This document shows positions 7,807 to 15,869 of a DNA stretch of 34,135 bases, one piece after another. The notes beneath the pieces were generated by a model, which saw nothing but the letters and a program-made list of their open reading frames with translations, had not been told where the DNA came from and ran no database searches. Numbering within the stretch: the stretch's first letter is position 1; the number at the start of each line of letters is the position of its first letter. Source of the stretch: Candidatus Nitrosopumilus sp. (lineage in GTDB: Archaea > Thermoproteota > Nitrososphaeria > Nitrososphaerales > Nitrosopumilaceae); NCBI GenBank assembly GCA_007571135.1, contig RKRY01000168.1:1-34135 (forward strand), written 5' to 3'. A program made the position numbers and the translations under genes.

Positions 7807-8072
7807 AAAGATCAATGCTCGATATTTTGGCCTGCCCAATTGACAAGAACCACCCCTTGGAACTATCCGAGATAAACGCCAAAAACGAGATAGTCTATGA
7901 AGGTACGCTGTTTTGTAGCAGGTGTTCAAGATTCTTCCCCATAATTGAAGAAATTCCAATAATGCTGCCCGACGAATTACGGGATAAAAAGCAAGAGATG
8001 GATTTTTTAAAAAGATTCAAAGACCGGCTTCCCGAAAAAATTGTCACGGGGGCAACCCCATGGCATTTGTAA
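7803..8072 (+). CDS. Trm112-like zinc-binding small protein
   Basis: The 89-residue protein begins RSMLDILACPIDKNHPLEL and continues with FCSRCSRFFPIIEEIPIMLP, the pattern of Trm112/YcaR proteins. The Cys at position 11 and the CSRC pair match the zinc ribbon, although the first half keeps only one Cys. Trm112 activates class I methyltransferases acting on tRNA and release factors. Here the gene is embedded in a sugar-type operon, overlapping the oxidoreductase by 4 bp and the acyltransferase by 13 bp, so it may instead serve a partner in that pathway. The C-terminal 30 residues are basic and helical and lie outside the Trm112 domain. Confidence 0.75.
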   Translation: MKRSMLDILACPIDKNHPLELSEINAKNEIVYEGTLFCSRCSRFFPIIEEIPIMLPDELRDKKQEMDFLKRFKDRLPEKIVTGATPWHL

Positions 8073-8551
8073 AAATGGTCACAAATCAAGTCTCCGATAA
8101 GGCAATAATTGGCCAAAACGTGAAGATCTGGCATTTTACTTATGTCGGAGACGGCGCTGAGATCGGAGACAATGTCTCAATTGGTTCTTTATCTCATATT
8201 GACTACAATGTAAAAATTGGAGAGAATTCTAGAATTGAAGGCCAGGTTTACCTGCCGCCACTATCAAGAATTGGAAAGAATGTTTTTATCGGACCGGCCG
8301 CAGTCCTGACAAATGATCCCTATCCGATGTGTGAGAAAATGGTCGGAGTGACAGTTGAAGATAATGCAGTGATCTGTGCGCGCGCAGTCATCAAGGCGGG
8401 GGTAACTGTTGGAAGAAATAGCGTTGTTGCAATGGGTGCCGTAGTAACCAGGGATGTCCCAGCAGACATGGTAGTCATCGGCTCTCCGGCCACACCCAGA
8501 TACACTAGGGAAGAGTACGACAAGAAACGAAAGGAATGGAAAGAGAGCTAG
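8060..8551 (+). CDS. Left-handed beta-helix (hexapeptide-repeat) acyltransferase
   Basis: The 163-residue product is built of hexapeptide repeats. Examples are IIGQNVKIWHFTYVGDGAEIGDNVSIG, VKIGENSRIEGQ and AVIKAGVTVGRNSVVAMGAVVT, ending VIGSPAT. That ending and the length match WbpD/WlbB-type UDP-sugar N-acetyltransferases, which use acetyl-CoA as trimers. Together with the Gfo/Idh oxidoreductase upstream it suggests an acetamido-sugar route, but no matching DegT-type aminotransferase is present. The ATG at 8060 overlaps the Trm112-like gene. Its TAG stop overlaps the stop of the convergent membrane protein gene (shared CTAG at 8548-8551). Confidence 0.85.
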   Translation: MAFVKMVTNQVSDKAIIGQNVKIWHFTYVGDGAEIGDNVSIGSLSHIDYNVKIGENSRIEGQVYLPPLSRIGKNVFIGPAAVLTNDPYPMCEKMVGVTVEDNAVICARAVIKAGVTVGRNSVVAMGAVVTRDVPADMVVIGSPATPRYTREEYDKKRKEWKES

Positions 8552-8778
8552 GATTTAATCTCTTTTCTGAAGATCCAATTTTTGAATGTTGATAAAATTA
8601 AAACCCAGATTACAACTAACATTACCGCAATAACAGCTTTGGCTCCAGAGTTAACAATCCCGTCAAGATCGCCAAAACCGGAAATGGAGATTGGTCCCAA
8701 TACCGTAACGACTAGCCAGCCGCCCATCAAGATTAAAACCCACATGCCAAACAAAAAGCCAGGAATTCCCGATTTCAT
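8548..8778 (-). CDS. Small two-helix membrane protein
   Basis: The 76-residue protein has two hydrophobic segments, about residues 6-28 (GFLFGMWVLILMGGWLVVTV) and 46-63 (AKAVIAVMLVVIWVLILS), separated by a short loop, and ends in a basic tail (KNWIFRKEIKS). I recognise no family. The ATG overlaps the stop of the upstream glycosyltransferase-family gene (ATGA), so the two are probably translated together and the protein may assist that membrane enzyme; this is inference. It is the last gene of the replication/glycosylation operon. Confidence 0.65.
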   Translation of the reverse strand: MKSGIPGFLFGMWVLILMGGWLVVTVLGPISISGFGDLDGIVNSGAKAVIAVMLVVIWVLILSTFKNWIFRKEIKS

Positions 8779-9767
8779 ATCTTTATCTCCATCATAAACG
8801 CAGTAATTACTGCCAAAATTCCAGAGAAGATGCCAAGCCTAAAAATTGCAAAACAGGCATGTTTTTCTGATAATGGTCTGCCTGCCAAGATTAGCCTCAG
8901 CAAAGTGACCGGTGCCGTCCTATCTTCCGTAGCCTTTAACTTGAAATCTTCTGTGTGCTCTACAGGTCTTACTTTGATTTGTCTGTGCTCTACGATTCTC
9001 TTTACGCTTGAGAGGAATAGAAACGAGTTAATTACGGCCGGAAGAAGGGCTACTGCTGCAATAACTTCCACGCTGCCCACTATTGCAAGTGTCCCATACA
9101 TTGCACCAAGTGCCAATGCGCCCGAGTCACCCGGGAAGATCCTGCTTGGAACTTTGTGATACTTGTAAAATGCAAGAGATACAAAGCCTAGCGGCAAGCT
9201 TGCAGCTGCAATCTCATAGTTTTGGACAATAATCAGGCACAGAGTCAGTGTAAAGCTGGCAATAACCATAAAGCCGCTGGCAACACCATTGAGTACATCA
9301 ATAGAGTTTATCGTGTTTCCGGTAATCGAGATCACCAAAACAATCAGTGCAAGATACAATACCGGAATTTGGACTGTTCCAAATAACGGAAACGCCAGGT
9401 CAGTATCATATGTGCCAAGCAGGATTATGGGAATTGCGGCAACAGCCAAGGTTACCGGTTTAAACCACCCCCCCATTACTTTTCTGTCATCTGCATAGCC
9501 GATGGCAAATGCGGCAACAGTGGTAATTAGGATTGCAAGGATTTCATTTAATTGTAAAAATGCATACAGGATGATTTCAGAAACCGCTATTCCAACAATA
9601 ATGGAGATGCCACCAGGTCTTGCAATCATGACATTCCCCTTTTTGTTTACGTCTTTGACTTGCATGCCGCGTTTGACAAGAAACCTGATGAGTGGGGGGG
9701 TCATCACCAGCACAACAACAAATCCCGCAACGCTGGAGGCCGCAGCAAGCATCACTAAATCAATCAA
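8775..9767 (-). CDS. Glycosyltransferase family 4 GlcNAc-1-phosphate transferase (Alg7/MraY-like)
   Basis: The 330-residue polytopic membrane protein transfers a HexNAc-1-phosphate from a UDP-sugar to a polyprenyl (dolichyl) phosphate, the first step of lipid-linked glycan assembly. Family signatures are DVNKKGNVMIARPGGI near residues 39-54, the Mg2+-binding ADDRK at 92-96, NTINSIDVLNG at 151-161 and FPGDSGAL at 211-218. About ten hydrophobic helices are visible. The start is probably TTG at 9767, which directly follows the stop of the helicase gene; GTG and ATG codons 5 and 6 are alternatives. It probably supports N-glycosylation of surface proteins. Sharing a transcript with replication genes is odd. 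Confidence 0.85.
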   Translation of the reverse strand: MIDLVMLAAASSVAGFVVVLVMTPPLIRFLVKRGMQVKDVNKKGNVMIARPGGISIIVGIAVSEIILYAFLQLNEILAILITTVAAFAIGYADDRKVMGGWFKPVTLAVAAIPIILLGTYDTDLAFPLFGTVQIPVLYLALIVLVISITGNTINSIDVLNGVASGFMVIASFTLTLCLIIVQNYEIAAASLPLGFVSLAFYKYHKVPSRIFPGDSGALALGAMYGTLAIVGSVEVIAAVALLPAVINSFLFLSSVKRIVEHRQIKVRPVEHTEDFKLKATEDRTAPVTLLRLILAGRPLSEKHACFAIFRLGIFSGILAVITAFMMEIKI

Positions 9768-11894
9768 TTACCTGATCCTTCGTAGTTCCGACTTGATGTT
9801 ATCTGCAATGGTTGAACCAATTTTATCAATTTCTGCCAATTTATTTACTGGAATCCTTTTCAAATCATCTACGGTCTTAATCCCGTGTCCGTATAGAATT
9901 CTGGCCCTGACTCTTCCGATGCCCTTTACTCTGACTAGATCAAGAAGATCCTCCCTGATTCCATAGACAATTCTATATCGCAGATCCCCCAACTCCCCAA
10001 GCAGATCAGCCCTTTCAACATGCTTTGAGATCTCTCTGAGGCAGTATGACAGCCAGTTAGCAGTCTCGGCCATCCTATGCATGTCGCCGGACTCTATGTC
10101 CAAACTGTCTGAAAGCGAGAGTTCCGAGGATTCGGTTATCCAAGAATGCAGGGCCAACAGGCTGCGTGAGCAGTCATACTCGGAGATCGGCTCCAACATT
10201 TCGGCGGAATTGTTCTCAATTAACAGGCTGGCAGTCTCATAGTCCTTGTTTCGTAAGGAAAACCTTGGGAAAAACTCCTCACATCTTGAGATTAGGTGTA
10301 AGAATCCAAATGTGTGTTTTCCTCCTTCAGAGGCATTTTCTATGGCATTCCTAAAGGAGGCTGCGGTAAGCGGATCAATGTAAAGCATCGATGTCTTTTT
10401 CCCAAACTCAGTTGCGGCGTATCTCTCCCCTTTTTTCACCAGGAGGTGCTGACTAGACAAAAATCTCAATGATATATCGATCGCAAACTTTATTGTGGGC
10501 TTTCTTGATTGCTGACCGCCTAACGTTTGTAGGAAAAATGTCAGGATCTCTTCTTTTTTGATTCCGGGATTTGCAACTACTACGCCAAGCACGTGGGTTC
10601 TCAGAGATCTGTCTTCTGTAATTTTTGATGCGATTGATTCAGGTTCCCCATTAATGTAATAGTCGATAAGAGCCTCGGCATTTCCATTTCCAACAATAAT
10701 TGATTCGCCATACTTGTCATACTGCGGCCGTCCAGCCCTTCCGCAAAGCTGCTTGTATTCTAAGATGCTAATAGGCCTGTTTGCGCCAACCTTGGCATTG
10801 TATCTATTTACATTAGAGATTACGACTCTTCTTGCCGGAAGATTGACGCCGGCAGCCAGGGTTGGCGTAGATGAAAGCAGTTTGATTGTTCCGTTACGAA
10901 ACTCAGTCTCAATTGCAGTTCGGCAGTTTTGATTCAATCCGGCATGATGAAAGGCAACCCCTTTTTTTACCAACAATGCCAGTGTCTTTACAAGTTCGGT
11001 GTGCTCATTTTGAGATAAAATTTTCCTTGATGTTCCTGCTAGTTTCTTGATGTCTTCTGTTTTTAGCATCGGATAGACTGCATCGGCGGCTTTTGTTGCA
11101 AGTGATCTGGAACGAGCCCTAGTCTCAGCAAACACTAGCGATTGGCCGCCATCCTGAACAGACTGCACGGCCAAATCGATGGGAGTTCCACGTATGCTAC
11201 GTGCAACCTCAAAGGTTTTGCCGTCATTCATAGTCACCCTGCCTGCATCACAAACCCCTTCAGACAACGGAACCGGCCGCCAGTCATTTTTTACCAGCTT
11301 GCATCCCAGCCAAGATGCAAGATCATCAGAATTTGTGATCGTGGCACTAAGACCGACAATTTGAGGCCTTGGTTCTAAGAGTTTTAGCTGTGTCAGAATC
11401 ATTTCAAGTGCAGGACCCCTGCTTTCATCGCCGATTAGGTGAATCTCATCTGCAATTACCAAACCAATCTCATCAATCCATTGGGTGCCATGACGGATGA
11501 TTGAGTCCATTTTTTCGTTTGTTAAAACCAAGATATTGCTTTTGCCCAGGTTCTTTTCGATATTTTCAAAATCCCCGGTAGATATTGCAGCCTTGATCGT
11601 GTTCCCTATTGAGAGCCTCTCTAATTTCTTAAACTCTAGGAATTTTTCAGATGCCAGGGCCCTTAAGGGGCTGAGGTAAATTACCTTGCCCGTGTTCTTT
11701 GAGAGATATCCAAGTATTGCAAGCATTGCAATCAGGGTTTTGCCGCTTGCAGTAGGGGCCGAGACGAGGAGGCTTTGTCCGTCAAGCAGGCCGGATTTTA
11801 CGCTATCAGCTTGGGGAGGATAGAGTTTCGCATAGCCCTGTGACTTTAAGAATCCAACTACAGATTCCGGAAGATCTAATTTCTCTATTTTCAT
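9768..11894 (-). CDS. hel308: ATP-dependent DNA helicase Hel308
   Basis: The 708-residue superfamily 2 helicase resembles Hel308/Hjm, a 3'-5' helicase that acts on stalled and branched replication forks. The Walker A APTASGKT is at residues 46-53, DEIH at 149-152, and motif VI appears in QLCGRAGRPQYDKYGE. The C-terminus carries the helix-hairpin-helix part of the ratchet/domain 5 region (LVRVKGIGRVRARILYGHGI and VDDLKRIPVNKL). The ATG overlaps the stop of mcm by 4 bp (ATGA at 11891-11894), indicating translational coupling. Its place next to MCM and GINS fits a role at the replication fork. Confidence 0.93.
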   Translation of the reverse strand: MKIEKLDLPESVVGFLKSQGYAKLYPPQADSVKSGLLDGQSLLVSAPTASGKTLIAMLAILGYLSKNTGKVIYLSPLRALASEKFLEFKKLERLSIGNTIKAAISTGDFENIEKNLGKSNILVLTNEKMDSIIRHGTQWIDEIGLVIADEIHLIGDESRGPALEMILTQLKLLEPRPQIVGLSATITNSDDLASWLGCKLVKNDWRPVPLSEGVCDAGRVTMNDGKTFEVARSIRGTPIDLAVQSVQDGGQSLVFAETRARSRSLATKAADAVYPMLKTEDIKKLAGTSRKILSQNEHTELVKTLALLVKKGVAFHHAGLNQNCRTAIETEFRNGTIKLLSSTPTLAAGVNLPARRVVISNVNRYNAKVGANRPISILEYKQLCGRAGRPQYDKYGESIIVGNGNAEALIDYYINGEPESIASKITEDRSLRTHVLGVVVANPGIKKEEILTFFLQTLGGQQSRKPTIKFAIDISLRFLSSQHLLVKKGERYAATEFGKKTSMLYIDPLTAASFRNAIENASEGGKHTFGFLHLISRCEEFFPRFSLRNKDYETASLLIENNSAEMLEPISEYDCSRSLLALHSWITESSELSLSDSLDIESGDMHRMAETANWLSYCLREISKHVERADLLGELGDLRYRIVYGIREDLLDLVRVKGIGRVRARILYGHGIKTVDDLKRIPVNKLAEIDKIGSTIADNIKSELRRIR

Positions 11895-13978
11895 ACTCGG
11901 TTATAGTGACCGGGTTTTGATTCATAAATAGATGCTTCTCTGAGCATTCTTCGAATGTAATTTCTTGCCTCTTCTTCTGTAAATTTCTCAGTCTTTTCTA
12001 GCTCCCTGACAAATTCCTTCTCTTCAACTGCCACCTTGTTGTCACCTTCCAACCCCTTGAGAACGTCCATAAACAGCTGCATCCTTGAAACCTCGCTTCT
12101 TGGTTTTCCTTGAAGGACGCCCATGTCTACCTTGCCAGTGTTTACGTCAACTCCTGCATCCTCAAGCATGCTTTGAAGGAGGAAGATGGCACGATCAGCA
12201 TCCTCCTCTTCGACCTTGTCTTTCATAAGCAGTCTGGCTCGAGCAGTAGAGAGCCTGATAATGCCTTCTAGTTGCCTAGGCGTAACTGTAATCATCTCTT
12301 CGGATTCGACATTTCTCATTTTAAGATAGTAATTAAGAATCTTTTCCTCAGCTTCCTTTGTCAAGTCGGGGGAGCCGTGTTTTGCATATGCAAGATACTT
12401 TGTAAGGAGGTCAACGTCAATTACAGAACGTCTGCCGGTGCCGTGAGGCGCATGCAATTTAATTATGTGCCTTGCAATCTGCTCATCACGTTCTTTTGTT
12501 GGGATGTCCCTTACAACAAAGATCAAGTCAAATCTGGTTAAAAGCGGAATTGGCAGGTTGACATTTTCTGTGATGTTTTTGAAGGGATCATATTTTCCGT
12601 ACATTGGGTTTGCGGCAGCCAAAATTGATGTTCTTGCATTAAGCGTTGCGACGATGCCGCCTTTTGCAATGCTTGCAGATTGCTGTTCCATGACCTCATG
12701 CAACGCGCTTCTATCCTCAGGCTTCATTTTATCAAATTCGTCAATACTGACTAAGCCCTGATCACCTAACACTACTGCACCAGCTTCAAGCATCATAATT
12801 CCTGTTTTGTCACGAACGACAGCCGCAGTAAGGCCCGCTGCAGTAGAACCCCGGCCAGACGTGTACAGTCCGCGCGGCGCAATTCTGGAACAAAACTTTA
12901 GCATCTCACTTTTTGCAGTGCCGGGATCGCCAACAAGAAAAACATTGATGTCCCCCCTAATCTTACTTCCATCGCCTAAAAGCCTTTGATTAGAGCCGAC
13001 TATCAATAACAAAATCGCTTCCTTGATAAGCGAATGGCCCTGAATGTGTGGTGCAAATGAATCAACCAACCTTTGATAGACATCCGGATTTTGTGCCAGT
13101 GCCTTGATCATCTTTTCCTCTTCAGGCGAAATCTCCTCTCTCTCAATTTTTCTGGATGTTTTGGAACCCCGGCCACCTAAAAATTCAATATTGTTTCCTT
13201 CTATTCTTAACCGGTATAGTCCGCTGTGCCCACGCGTGACGCCTGTAACCGATTCTTGTTCTACCCTTACGACCCCCGTTAGTACTACCCTGTCACCGGG
13301 ACGGGCGTTATCTACCAGATCCTGCCTAACGGTCACGTCAATATAGTGGGGAAGCTGTCCAGGCGGCAGGTCTTCAGGAAGTTCCTGCAGCCTCATAATT
13401 TGAAAATCGATGAACTTGCTTTCTTCTGGTTTAAGATCAAAATCTCGTTGCTTGCAATTCGGATTATCGCAGATTACCGGGACCTTTACATCCATTCCTT
13501 TAATTTGGACAACCTTGGTTTTGTGTTCATCAGGACAGACATAGACTAGTTCCTTTGCAAGGGGCTTTACCTCAGAGGCCCTGACTACCATTCCTGAAAC
13601 ACTGGTAATTGTGCCAATTGTTTCGGCATTGATTTGCCTGAGACTTCGTTCAGACGGATAGTTTACTAGCCTTACTCTGACGCTATCCTTTATTTTTTCA
13701 GCATAATCAGAAAATCTTGTTTGCAATACCTCTTTGATTGCTCTAGAGAATGCATCAAGGATCCTATCCGGAGATTCAGCAAACATTACCTCAATGTCTG
13801 GAACTAGAACCAAGTCATTGTAATCAACGATGATATACTTTGCATTCTTTGGCATCATCTCATCAATTGCATCTACGTACTTGTAGTTGCCATCTTTGTC
13901 TTTATAGCGTACCAAGAATTCTTTTACCTTGTCAGACAAGGCAGAATCTGTAAAGACACTAGTCTGAGCGCTACTCAT
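11891..13978 (-). CDS. mcm: Replicative DNA helicase MCM
   Basis: The 695-residue protein is the archaeal MCM, the hexameric 3'-5' helicase that unwinds DNA ahead of the fork. The N-terminal domain contains a zinc-binding set (Cys148, His152, Cys170, Cys175). The AAA+ domain has Walker A GDPGTAKS at about 350-357, Walker B VSIDEFDKM and the arginine finger LLTRFDLIF. A C-terminal winged helix follows. I chose the ATG at 13978 (MSSAQTSV), which overlaps the end of the GINS gene by 8 bp. A longer frame from 14023 would lie deep inside that gene and starts with unlikely sequence. No intein is seen. Confidence 0.95.
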   Translation of the reverse strand: MSSAQTSVFTDSALSDKVKEFLVRYKDKDGNYKYVDAIDEMMPKNAKYIIVDYNDLVLVPDIEVMFAESPDRILDAFSRAIKEVLQTRFSDYAEKIKDSVRVRLVNYPSERSLRQINAETIGTITSVSGMVVRASEVKPLAKELVYVCPDEHKTKVVQIKGMDVKVPVICDNPNCKQRDFDLKPEESKFIDFQIMRLQELPEDLPPGQLPHYIDVTVRQDLVDNARPGDRVVLTGVVRVEQESVTGVTRGHSGLYRLRIEGNNIEFLGGRGSKTSRKIEREEISPEEEKMIKALAQNPDVYQRLVDSFAPHIQGHSLIKEAILLLIVGSNQRLLGDGSKIRGDINVFLVGDPGTAKSEMLKFCSRIAPRGLYTSGRGSTAAGLTAAVVRDKTGIMMLEAGAVVLGDQGLVSIDEFDKMKPEDRSALHEVMEQQSASIAKGGIVATLNARTSILAAANPMYGKYDPFKNITENVNLPIPLLTRFDLIFVVRDIPTKERDEQIARHIIKLHAPHGTGRRSVIDVDLLTKYLAYAKHGSPDLTKEAEEKILNYYLKMRNVESEEMITVTPRQLEGIIRLSTARARLLMKDKVEEEDADRAIFLLQSMLEDAGVDVNTGKVDMGVLQGKPRSEVSRMQLFMDVLKGLEGDNKVAVEEKEFVRELEKTEKFTEEEARNYIRRMLREASIYESKPGHYNRV

Positions 13979-14492
13979 TTTTCTCACCTTTGATCTGTCT
14001 TTCAAATTCCACACTGTTGTCATGGATTGATTTGTAAAATACGGCTTCCTCTACGGTTAGTTTGCCGTACAAGTCGGAATTGAGCTTGATGGAATCGGCA
14101 AGTTTGACAAGTTTTCCTCGCCTCATTCTGAATAATTCAAGCATGATGCTTTCTACATGATCATAATCGTCTTTGTTTAGATCCTTCATCACCTCTTTTA
14201 GCTTAATGTAAAAGTGAGAGTCCAATGTTGATAGCTGGTATTCGCCTACCATCTTCTCTTTAGACAGGGCCTGCTTTAACTCGGTAACCATGTCCGGGGA
14301 ATCAAGATCTGCTAAATTTTTGTCAGCTAAAACTTTGCCTACCCATTGGGGAATGTTCAGTACCTCACCTTGTGTGCCTGAAATTTTCAGATCAGCCACG
14401 TCAATCTTGACGTCTTGATTCAGTGTGGTCTTGGCATCCTTTAGGCGATATCCTATCGAGTGCACTTTTTCTACAGTATCTATTTTCATCAC
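13971..14492 (-). CDS. GINS complex subunit (Gins23-like)
   Basis: The 173-residue protein is a GINS subunit, part of the CMG-like helicase complex that joins MCM to Cdc45/GAN and the polymerase. An N-terminal beta-rich B domain (DVADLKISGTQGEVLNIPQWVGKVL) is followed by the helical A domain. This is the B-A order of the Gins23 type. In the A domain, RMRRGKLVKLA and ELFRM match the family. The gene overlaps mcm by 8 bp. It is the first gene of the minus-strand replication operon and is divergent from the RFC small subunit gene. Start is ATG 14492 or the ATG one codon later. Confidence 0.85.
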   Translation of the reverse strand: MMKIDTVEKVHSIGYRLKDAKTTLNQDVKIDVADLKISGTQGEVLNIPQWVGKVLADKNLADLDSPDMVTELKQALSKEKMVGEYQLSTLDSHFYIKLKEVMKDLNKDDYDHVESIMLELFRMRRGKLVKLADSIKLNSDLYGKLTVEEAVFYKSIHDNSVEFERQIKGEKNE

Positions 14493-14551
14493 AGATCACT
14501 TATTCTCCAGAAGATCCTCAAGTATTTGATCGATCAATTCTGTTAACAATT

Positions 14552-14582
14552 TAGTGAGATCAATTGATCCTAACCGATCTCA
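14552..14582. promoter_or_regulatory. Inverted repeat in the GINS/RFC divergent intergenic region
   Basis: TGAGATC and GATCTCA form inverted arms around a 17-bp spacer that itself contains the palindrome AATT within GATCAATTGATC. The site lies between the divergently transcribed GINS and RFC genes, so it could be a regulatory site for both. This is only a sequence pattern; no known operator is recognised. Confidence 0.3.
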
Positions 14583-14646
14583 CGCTGATCGCAGAAGCTT
14601 AGGCATGATCTGATTTTAAGATGAGGCATATCACAATAACCAATTC

Positions 14647-14656
14647 GGTTTTATTG
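14647..14656 (+). promoter_or_regulatory. TATA box of the RFC small subunit gene
   Basis: GGTTTTATTG lies about 26 bp before the ATG at 14677 and is the best TATA candidate. The surrounding CCAAT and ATTGG form a short inverted repeat. Confidence 0.45.
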
Positions 14657-14676
14657 GTGATGATTCAACCCTACTC

Positions 14677-15627
14677 ATGACCGAATCTGGGATGTGGGTT
14701 GAAAAATATCGCCCCCAAAGACTGTCTGATGTTGTCAATCAGACTGAGATCATCGGGAGTTTGGAGGCGCTAATTAAAGATCCGACTGACATGCCGCATT
14801 TGTTGTTCTCAGGCTCAGCGGGTGTGGGAAAGACTACTACGGCACTCTGCGTTACCAGACAGATTCTAGGAGAGTATGCCAAAGACTATACGCTTGAGCT
14901 AAATGCGTCAGATGAAAGAGGAATTGAAATGGTCAGAGAAAAGGTCAAGAAATTTACAAAGATGGCAGGATTTGCAGACATTCCTTTCAAAATTGTCATT
15001 TTAGATGAAGCTGACGAGATGACTGGAAATGCTCAGACGGCACTTCGTCGAATAATCGAGGATGCTGCAGAGAATTGCAGGTTTATTCTCATTGCAAACA
15101 ATGTATCAAAGATCATTGAGCCAATCCAGAGTAGGTGTGCAACATTCAAGTTTACGTCAGTTTCTGAAGGCGACGTGACTTCCAGACTAGACGAGATAGC
15201 AAGAAAAGAGGGCGCAAAGGCAGACAAAAAAGGGCTCAAGGCAATATACGATTATTCAGAAGGTGACTTGCGTCATGCAATTAATTTGATGCAAGCAACT
15301 GCAAGTTTAGGTGCAATTTCAGACGAGAATGTAAAATCATCAGCTGGATTGACAAAGACAAGCGATGTTGACAAAGTTTTAAAAATTGCACTGTCCGGCA
15401 GGGTTACAGATGCAAGGGAGAAGATGATTGAATTAATCAGGGTTTATGGAATGTCGGAATCAGATTTTCTAAAGTATATCAATGCGGCTGCCTTCAAAAC
15501 AAAACATGACAGATTATCTGACATTCTAGAGGTTATTGCAAAATATGATTATAGAATTTTATCTGGTGCAAACTCAGAGATTCAATTATCAGCAATGCTT
15601 GCTGAACTAGCGAATTTGGAAAAGTAA
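14677..15627 (+). CDS. rfcS: Replication factor C small subunit
   Basis: The 316-residue AAA+ protein is the small subunit of the clamp loader that opens the PCNA ring on primed DNA. It begins MWVEKYRPQRLSDVV, the RFC box. The Walker A GSAGVGKT lies at residues 46-53, Walker B ILDEADEM around 108-115, and the Arg-finger SRC motif (IQSRCATFKF) near 150. The C-terminal collar domain is present and length is normal for RfcS. It lies divergent from the GINS-MCM-Hel308 operon, so fork helicase and clamp-loader genes share one intergenic region. The large subunit is not in the window. Confidence 0.94.
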   Translation: MTESGMWVEKYRPQRLSDVVNQTEIIGSLEALIKDPTDMPHLLFSGSAGVGKTTTALCVTRQILGEYAKDYTLELNASDERGIEMVREKVKKFTKMAGFADIPFKIVILDEADEMTGNAQTALRRIIEDAAENCRFILIANNVSKIIEPIQSRCATFKFTSVSEGDVTSRLDEIARKEGAKADKKGLKAIYDYSEGDLRHAINLMQATASLGAISDENVKSSAGLTKTSDVDKVLKIALSGRVTDAREKMIELIRVYGMSESDFLKYINAAAFKTKHDRLSDILEVIAKYDYRILSGANSEIQLSAMLAELANLEK

Positions 15628-15630
15628 AAG

Positions 15631-15714
15631 CGCAGAGAGAGGGATTTGAACCCCCGTATGCTTGCGCACACAGGCTCTCAAGGCCCGCGCCCTACCGAGC
15701 TAGGCGACCTCTGC
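15631..15714 (-). tRNA. tRNA-Ser (anticodon TGA)
   Basis: The minus strand folds into an 84-nt type II tRNA with a long variable arm (TGTGC/GCATA around a GCAA loop). The acceptor stem is GCAGAGG/TCTCTGC with discriminator G, the serine identity base. The anticodon stem CGGGC/GCCTG closes loop CTTGAGA, giving anticodon TGA. The T loop contains TTCAAAT. CCA is not encoded and no intron is visible. It ends 3 bp after the rfcS stop on the other strand and borders a stretch of mobile-element debris. Confidence 0.92.
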
Positions 15715-15807
15715 AAAAATTGTTGAAGGCAACTGATTAAAATTTGTTGGGAAATAATTAGTCTGTTGTGTAACTCCTCCCCATACACACCCATGGCTTT
15801 GATGAGT

Positions 15808-15828
15808 GGTGGTGGTGGTGGTGGGTGG
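15808..15828. repeat. GGT trinucleotide microsatellite
   Basis: About six consecutive GGT units lie here. On the minus strand they encode a run of prolines just downstream of the dead transposase's C-terminal block. This is probably slippage in non-functional sequence. Confidence 0.7.
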
Positions 15829-15869
15829 ACACTGCCGTTGTATGCCATATCAGTTCCACCCTCCATGTG

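Noticed and set aside
8548-8551. Shared CTAG stop codons of two convergent genes
   Set aside because: Overlapping stops are common in compact archaeal genomes and need no special explanation.
13979-14023. Longer N-terminus for MCM
   Set aside because: The extension lies inside the GINS gene and encodes nothing resembling MCM; the ATG at 13978 gives the normal N-terminus.
15678-15866. Minus-strand frame with a poly-proline run
   Set aside because: It runs into the tRNA-Ser gene, and the prolines come from a GGT microsatellite.
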